Translations under genes and position numbers: made by a program
Assembly: GCA_003003925.1 (NCBI GenBank)
Contig: PVWP01000010.1
Span: 85,966-149,965, forward strand
Length of the DNA stretch: 64,000 nucleotides
Reading direction: 5' to 3'
From: Aphanothece cf. minutissima CCALA 015
GTDB lineage: Bacteria; Cyanobacteriota; Cyanobacteriia; PCC-6307; Cyanobiaceae
Notes under the pieces: generated by a model
Databases searched by the model: none
What the model was told of the DNA's origin: nothing
The model's input: only the letters and a program-made list of their open reading frames with translations
Shown: positions 59,842 to 64,000 of the stretch, piece by piece
Numbering within the stretch: position 1 is the first letter of the stretch
Layout of the letters: the number at the start of each line of letters is the position of its first letter

Positions 59842-60603
59842 ATGTCGCTGCCGGGAGACCACGTGCGCAAGGCCGTCATCGCAGGCAACTGGAAGATGCA
59901 CATGACCTGCGCCGAGGCGCGGGCGTTTGCGGCCAGCTTCCGGCCCCTGATCGCCGATCTGCCCGACGACCGTGAGGTGGTGCTGGCCCCGCCGTTCACG
60001 GCGATCCCCACCCTCTGCCGTCACCTGGCCGGCGCCGGTGTCGCCATCGCCGGCCAGAACGTGCACTGGGAGGAGAGCGGCGCCTACACCGGCATGATCT
60101 CGGCGCCGATGCTGCTCGAGCATGGCGTCACCCACGCGATCGTGGGCCACAGCGAGCCGCGCAAGTATTTCAGCGAAACCGACGAGCAGATCAACCTGCG
60201 GGCCCGCACGGCCCAGAAGTCGGGGCTGATCCCAATCCTGTGCGTGGGCGAGAGCGATGACCAGCGCGAGGCCCGCGAGACCGAGCGGGTGATCCACCGC
60301 CAGGTGGAGCAGGGGCTGGAGGGCATCGACCCCCTGCGCCTGATCGTGGCCTACGAGCCCATCTGGGCCATCGGCACCGGCAAGACCTGCGCCGCCGAGG
60401 AGGCCAACCGCATCTGCGGCCTGATCCGCGGCTGGGTGGGCCATCCCGAGGTGGTCGTGCAGTACGGCGGTTCGGTCAACCCCGCCACCATCGACATGCT
60501 GATGGCCCAGAGCGACATCGACGGCGTGCTGGTGGGGGGTGCCTCCCTCGATCCGGTCAGCTTCGCCCGCATCGCCAACTACCAGGTGCCGGTGGCGGCC
60601 TGA
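59842..60603 (+). CDS. tpiA: Triosephosphate isomerase
   Basis: A 253-residue TIM barrel: AGNWKMHMT (active-site Lys), [14 protein letters not shown] (His), [13 protein letters not shown] (Glu), and [12 protein letters not shown]. It interconverts dihydroxyacetone phosphate and glyceraldehyde 3-phosphate in the Calvin cycle and glycolysis. ATG 59842 is used, though the conserved part begins at GTG 59863. Confidence 0.98.
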   Translation: MSLPGDHVRKAVIAGNWKMHMTCAEARAFAASFRPLIADLPDDREVVLAPPFTAIPTLCRHLAGAGVAIAGQNVHWEESGAYTGMISAPMLLEHGVTHAIVGHSEPRKYFSETDEQINLRARTAQKSGLIPILCVGESDDQREARETERVIHRQVEQGLEGIDPLRLIVAYEPIWAIGTGKTCAAEEANRICGLIRGWVGHPEVVVQYGGSVNPATIDMLMAQSDIDGVLVGGASLDPVSFARIANYQVPVAA

Positions 60604-60628
60604 GCCCCCGCCCCCCGTTCCGATCGCC

Positions 60629-61492
60629 GTGAGCCCCGCCGGCCCCGCCGCCGTCCCGCCCGGTTTCCGCTGGGGGGATCGCACCCTGGTGATGGGGGTC
60701 CTCAACCTCACCCCCGATTCCTTCAGCGACGGGGGCCGTTACGAGACCCCCGAAGCGGCCCTGCGCCAGGCCCGGCGGCTGCACCGCCAGGGGGCCGACC
60801 TGCTCGACCTGGGGGGGCAGAGCACCCGCCCCGGGGCGGCCGAGATCGATGCGGAGGCCGAGAAGGCCCGGGTGCTGCCCGCCCTGCGGCGGATCCTGGC
60901 CGCCCTGCCGCCCCCGGAAGCCGGCGGCCCCCTGCTCTCGATCGACACCTTCCGCGCCCCGGTGGCCGAAGCCGCCCTGGCCGCCGGAGCCCACTGGATC
61001 AACGATGTCAGCGCCGGCCGGCGCGATCCCGATCTGCTGGCGGTGGTGGCGGCGGCGGACTGCCCCTGCGTGCTGATGCACAGCCGCGGCGACAGCCGCA
61101 CCATGGACGGCCTGGCCCGCTACGGCGACGTGGTCGCCGAGGTGCGGCAGGAGCTGCTGCGGGTCACCGACCGGGCCCTGGCGGCGGGGGTGCGTGCGGA
61201 GCGGATCCTCTGGGATCCGGGGCTGGGCTTCGCCAAGACCACCGCCCACAACCTCGCCCTGCTGCGGGGCCTGGACCTGCTGCGGGCCGAGGGGTTCCCC
61301 CTGCTGGTGGGGCCCTCCCGCAAGCGCTTCATCGGCGAGGTGCTGGCCGAGCCCCGCCCCCGGGCCCGCCTCTGGGGCACGGCGGCGGTCTGCGGCCAGG
61401 CCATCGCCGCCGGGGCCGATGTGCTGCGGGTGCACGACGTGGCGCCGATCGTGCAGACGGCCCGCATGGCCGATGCCCTCTGCCGCGCCTGA
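60629..61492 (+). CDS. folP: Dihydropteroate synthase
   Basis: A 287-residue enzyme: MGVLNLTPDSFSDGGRY, DLLDLGGQSTRPGA, LLSIDTFRAPVAEAAL, HWINDVSAGRRDPDLL and FPLLVGPSRKRFIGEVL cover the DHPS pterin- and pABA-binding motifs. It joins pABA to pterin pyrophosphate for folate. GTG 60629 gives the right length; a region of 25 bases separates it from tpiA, and such tpiA-folP order is common in cyanobacteria. Confidence 0.95.
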   Translation: MSPAGPAAVPPGFRWGDRTLVMGVLNLTPDSFSDGGRYETPEAALRQARRLHRQGADLLDLGGQSTRPGAAEIDAEAEKARVLPALRRILAALPPPEAGGPLLSIDTFRAPVAEAALAAGAHWINDVSAGRRDPDLLAVVAAADCPCVLMHSRGDSRTMDGLARYGDVVAEVRQELLRVTDRALAAGVRAERILWDPGLGFAKTTAHNLALLRGLDLLRAEGFPLLVGPSRKRFIGEVLAEPRPRARLWGTAAVCGQAIAAGADVLRVHDVAPIVQTARMADALCRA

Positions 61493-61517
61493 TCCGTCCG
61501 GCCGATCCGGCGCTCCA

Positions 61518-61799
61518 TCAGGCCGGCGGTTCCTCCTGGCGCCCCGTCAGCAGGGTCTGGACCATCAGCCGCAGGGTCGCCCGGTTGCCGCCGGCGGCCC
61601 GCCAGCTCTCCAGCCACTGGAGCAGGGGGGAGGGGCTGCCCCCGTCGTCGCCCTGCTGGCCGATGCCCAGCCGTTCCAGGAAGGCGCTGGCGTCATCCAG
61701 GCAGGAGCCCCCTTCGCCGAAGCCGTCCAGGAGCGGGTCGAGGGCCGCCAGCAGGGTCTCCAGTTCGGCGGTGCTCAGCTCCGGCAGGGGCTCGATCAT
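61518..61799 (-). CDS. Small acidic protein of unknown function
   Basis: A 93-residue acidic helical protein beginning MIEPLPELSTAELETLLAALD, with a Gly/Asp-rich middle and a C-terminal NRATLRLMVQTLLTGRQ helix. No family recognised. Convergent with folP, 25 bases away. Confidence 0.55.
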   Translation of the reverse strand: MIEPLPELSTAELETLLAALDPLLDGFGEGGSCLDDASAFLERLGIGQQGDDGGSPSPLLQWLESWRAAGGNRATLRLMVQTLLTGRQEEPPA

Positions 61800-61936
61800 C
61801 GAGGCAGGTCACGGCGGCGTTGCCGCCCACCGACCCAGCATGACGCCTGGACGGCCCGTTTCCGCCGTTCCGGTGCGGCCGGCCGTCGCCGGCGCCCCTA
61901 GGCTGACCCCAGCACAGCGCCGCACCTGCCTCCACC

Positions 61937-62140
61937 GTGCTGAAACTCTGCCTGCAGGTGCTCGTCTGCGTCACCATCGCCCTGCGCTGCATGGTGATCT
62001 TCGGCCACCTGCGCAAGCTCTGGATGGCGGACGGACTGGCCGGTGAGTTCCGCCGCGAGCTGCGCCGCCGCGGCCTGCTGATGGCCCCGCCCGCCCTGCC
62101 CGTCGACCCGCGCGCCCTGCCCCGCCGCACCGACCCCTGA
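61937..62140 (+). CDS. Small membrane protein of unknown function
   Basis: A 67-residue protein with one N-terminal helix (LCLQVLVCVTIALRCMVIF), then a basic amphipathic part (LAGEFRRELRRRGLLM) and a Pro-rich tail. GTG start at 61937. No recognised family. It ends 19 bases from the convergent umuD-like gene. Confidence 0.5.
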   Translation: MLKLCLQVLVCVTIALRCMVIFGHLRKLWMADGLAGEFRRELRRRGLLMAPPALPVDPRALPRRTDP

Positions 62141-62159
62141 CGCCGCTGCGGGACGCCGA

Positions 62160-62651
62160 TCAATGACGCCGGGAGGGGGCGCCCGCCAGGTGATGCACGG
62201 CGTGGATCACGACCCCCCACAGCTCGGCACCACCGCCGTCGCTTCCCTCCGCGCCGCCCCCCTCGTCGCCGGTGAGCCGCAGGGGCGGACTGGTGCCGTC
62301 GCTGGCCACCAGCCACAGCGCACCGCCACGCCGGGCCAGCCGGCGCAGCAGGAAGGCGCCGGCATGCACCGCCACCACCACCATGCCGGGCCGGGGATCG
62401 ACGCTGCGGTCGATCACCAGCAGGTCGCCGTCGACGATGCCGTCGCCCCGCATGGCATCGCCGCTGACGCGCATGAAGAAGGTGGACAGCGGGCGGGGGA
62501 TCAGCTCCAGATTGAGGTCGATGCGGGCCTCCACGTAGTCGTCGGCGGGGCTGGGGAAACCGGCGCTGACCGCCTCCGTGGCCAGCAGGCAGAAGAGGGC
62601 CTCCGCCCCCTCCCGCAGGGGCAGCGGTGACTGGAGAGGCAGGGGACGCAT
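62160..62651 (-). CDS. UmuD-like protein lacking the catalytic Ser-Lys dyad
   Basis: This 163-residue protein matches UmuD: the cleavage-site context AGFPSPADDYVEARIDLN (Ala30-Gly31) and GIVDGDLLVIDRS are preserved. UmuD Ser60 lies in SGDSM, but here the sequence is SGDAM with Ala66 (codon GCC). UmuD Lys97 corresponds to Arg103 (FLLRRL). Spacing of 37 residues is the same, so both catalytic residues are replaced. The final third is Gly/Asp-rich. No umuC is next to it in this window. ATG 62651 is used; TTG 62666 is possible but abuts the LexA box. Confidence 0.87.
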   Translation of the reverse strand: MRPLPLQSPLPLREGAEALFCLLATEAVSAGFPSPADDYVEARIDLNLELIPRPLSTFFMRVSGDAMRGDGIVDGDLLVIDRSVDPRPGMVVVAVHAGAFLLRRLARRGGALWLVASDGTSPPLRLTGDEGGGAEGSDGGGAELWGVVIHAVHHLAGAPSRRH

Positions 62652-62669
62652 CGGCCCGGGAGTCAAAGC

Positions 62670-62683
62670 AGTACGGATGTTCT
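62670..62683 (+). promoter_or_regulatory. LexA-type SOS box
   Basis: AGTACGGATGTTCT matches the cyanobacterial LexA consensus RGTACNNNDGTWCB fully. It starts 19 bases upstream of the ATG of the umuD-like gene, on the opposite strand from that gene. It shares AGTACGGATGT with the box at 28319. Confidence 0.8.
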
Positions 62684-62742
62684 ACTCCGATGGGCCGTCG
62701 CCGCGGGATCATCGGCAGCGACCCTCTCGCGCCCGCCCGGCC

Positions 62743-63273
62743 ATGCGTTCCACTCCGGAGGCGCTGATCGCCCGCCTCGACCTGCGGCCCCACCCGGAGG
62801 GGGGCTGGTACCGGGAGCTGCACCGCTCACCCGGCCAGGTGCACCGGGCCGGGGACGGACGGCAGCGCGCCGGACTCACGGTGATCGCCTTCCTGCTGGC
62901 CGAGGGCCAGCTCAGCCGCTGGCATCAGGTGGCGGGGGCGGATGAGGTCTGGCACCACGCCGGCGGCGACCCCCTCGACCTCTGGCGGCTGCCGCCGCAG
63001 GGCGGCACGGCCGAGCGGCTGTGGCTGGGCCCGCTCGCCGCCACGGACGCCGCGGCTGACACGGCCGGTGACGCCGCCGCTGCGGCGGGGGATCCGGGCG
63101 CCGGCCCCCTGCAGATCGTGCCGGCCCTCTGGTGGCAGGCGGCCCGAAGCCGGGGGCGGTGGAGTCTGGTGCACTGCTGCGTGGGGCCGGGCTTCGCGTT
63201 CGAGGACTTCCGTCTGATGGCCGATCTCCCGCCGGCCGAGCGGCCCGCCGGCGCCGATCCGACGCTGCTCTAG
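62743..63273 (+). CDS. Cupin DUF985 family protein
   Basis: A 176-residue cupin: LDLRPHPEGGWYRELHRS, TVIAFLLAEGQLSRWHQVAGADEVWHHAGG and LVHCCVGPGFAFEDFRLM are the typical DUF985 segments. These proteins have a double-stranded beta-helix fold and are often annotated as possible sugar-binding enzymes. A low-complexity Ala/Asp-rich insert sits near residues 103-120. Confidence 0.85.
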   Translation: MRSTPEALIARLDLRPHPEGGWYRELHRSPGQVHRAGDGRQRAGLTVIAFLLAEGQLSRWHQVAGADEVWHHAGGDPLDLWRLPPQGGTAERLWLGPLAATDAAADTAGDAAAAAGDPGAGPLQIVPALWWQAARSRGRWSLVHCCVGPGFAFEDFRLMADLPPAERPAGADPTLL

Positions 63274-63314
63274 GCCATTCCGTCACCATGGGGGCCTGAT
63301 GGATCGGGTGAGGG

Positions 63315-63662
63315 ATGGGCTGTCCGAGGTGCGGCAGTTGGGCCGTGCGGGCCGACCGCAGCCTGGCGGGTCGCATGGTCTGTGCCCGTTGCGGAGAGCC
63401 GCTGGGCATCGGCAGGGCCCGCCGGGCCGCTGACGGCACGCGCCGCCGGGGGCAGGGGGGCCGCAGCGCCCTGGTCCTGCCGCGTCGCTGGCGCCTCTGG
63501 CTGCTGGTGGGGGGACTGCTGGCGGTCTCGGCCGTGCTGGCGTCCGTGCCGGAACGCCCGACCCGGCCCCCGGAGCGGCGGGGTGCCGAACCCATGCGGG
63601 GGGTGGTGCTGCTGCCGCCGCCGGCGGATCCGGCCCGTTCCGGGGGTGTTGCGATCCGCTGA
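63315..63662 (+). CDS. Zinc-ribbon protein with one membrane helix
   Basis: A 115-residue protein with MGCPRCGSWAVR and MVCARCGEPLG, two CxxC pairs forming a zinc ribbon at residues 3-27, followed by a basic linker and one membrane helix (WLLVGGLLAVSAVLASV). The C-terminus is Pro-rich. Function unknown; the ribbon is probably cytoplasmic. Confidence 0.7.
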   Translation: MGCPRCGSWAVRADRSLAGRMVCARCGEPLGIGRARRAADGTRRRGQGGRSALVLPRRWRLWLLVGGLLAVSAVLASVPERPTRPPERRGAEPMRGVVLLPPPADPARSGGVAIR

Positions 63663-63723
63663 CAGGACTGATCCCGCCCAGATCCCATCGGCGATCATGG
63701 GCTGTAACGATTCTTGAAATAGC

Positions 63724-64000
63724 ATGGCCAGGACCAACCCGCTCGCGAACCTGGCCAGCCTCAGCATGCGCCAGCTGCGCGAGCTCGCCAGAACCCTGGG
63801 GATCCAGCGCTACAGCGCCCAGGACAGGGACGCGCTGGCCGAGTCCATCGCCGATCGCTCCGGTGAGGACGTCGCAACGGCGGCGGCGGTGAGGCCCGCG
63901 GCCGATCTGCGGCCGGTGGCCGCCATCGAGGCCGAGATGGCTCCGGCGCCGCGGCCGGCGGCCGAAACCCGCGTCGTCTTCCTGCCCCGCGATCCCCAGT
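63724..64000 (+). CDS. Rho_N domain protein, probably DUF4912-containing, 3' end off the window
   Basis: At least 92 residues: NPLANLASLSMRQLRELARTL is a Rho N-terminal-like SAP/LEM helix pair, followed by a low-complexity Ala/Pro linker and ETRVVFLPRDPQ, the start of the DUF4912 domain seen in cyanobacterial homologues. The gene runs past base 64000. Function unknown; Rho_N domains bind nucleic acids. Confidence 0.75.
   Translation, partial: MARTNPLANLASLSMRQLRELARTLGIQRYSAQDRDALAESIADRSGEDVATAAAVRPAADLRPVAAIEAEMAPAPRPAAETRVVFLPRDPQ

Overview
The window is a GC-rich (roughly 70 percent by eye), gene-dense stretch of a cyanobacterial chromosome. Two high-light-inducible proteins, a CpcG/CpcL-type phycobilisome linker, an orange carotenoid protein with its ketolase and fluorescence recovery protein, a pheophorbide-oxygenase-like Rieske protein, and several lineage-restricted families (DUF2811, DUF2973, DUF3318, DUF3386, DUF6447, CGLD27) all point to this. 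High GC, very short intergenic gaps and this gene set suggest a freshwater picocyanobacterium of the Cyanobium/Synechococcus type. That is inference from content; no rRNA gene is present to confirm it.

Layout. 1-4.7 kb: the start of a family 3 glycoside hydrolase, a long Hlip, and an overlapping copper ATPase/cupredoxin pair. 4.8-18.4 kb: a secretome region with a secreted unknown, a 3,419-residue repeat-rich giant ending in a von Willebrand A domain, and a divergent secreted protein that looks like an outer-membrane barrel. 18.4-24.5 kb: photolyase and DoxX, small cyanobacterial proteins, a short Hlip, a methyltransferase/PPOX flavoprotein pair and a VOC protein. 24.4-28.3 kb: a tightly packed operon for an ABC-2 exporter plus a PfkB kinase, then a Cys-rich small protein behind a LexA-type box. 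28.6-33.8 kb: a transglutaminase, a DUF723-like fragment, and the photoprotection island cpcL-like, ocp, crtW, frp, followed by an RRM protein with two strong terminators.

34-50 kb: a second transglutaminase pair, secreted Gly/Asn-rich proteins, a Nif11-like ORF, and a stress/metabolism block (ADP-forming CoA ligase fused to a GNAT, a universal stress protein, and a cation antiporter fused to stress domains). Then come the Rieske oxygenase, a ParB-like protein, a CbiX chelatase with a metal-rich tail, a GMC oxidoreductase and a compositionally odd fucosyltransferase-like gene next to an initiator tRNA. 50.6-64 kb: conserved chromosomal housekeeping: asparaginase, CGLD27, rsfS, carB, an ABC exporter, an S4 protein, tpiA, folP, a UmuD-like protein behind a LexA-type box, a cupin and the start of a Rho_N protein.

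The strongest observations are: (1) the UmuD-like protein has lost both residues of its Ser-Lys dyad (Ala and Arg in their places) while keeping the cleavage-site context and a consensus SOS box; (2) a near-identical SOS box lies just upstream of an uncharacterised Cys-rich small protein; (3) a membrane-anchored CpcL-type linker sits directly upstream of a complete OCP quenching cassette; (4) the giant protein carries seven nearly identical 109-residue repeats. Most very long ORFs on the opposite strand of real genes are artefacts of the high GC content and were left out.
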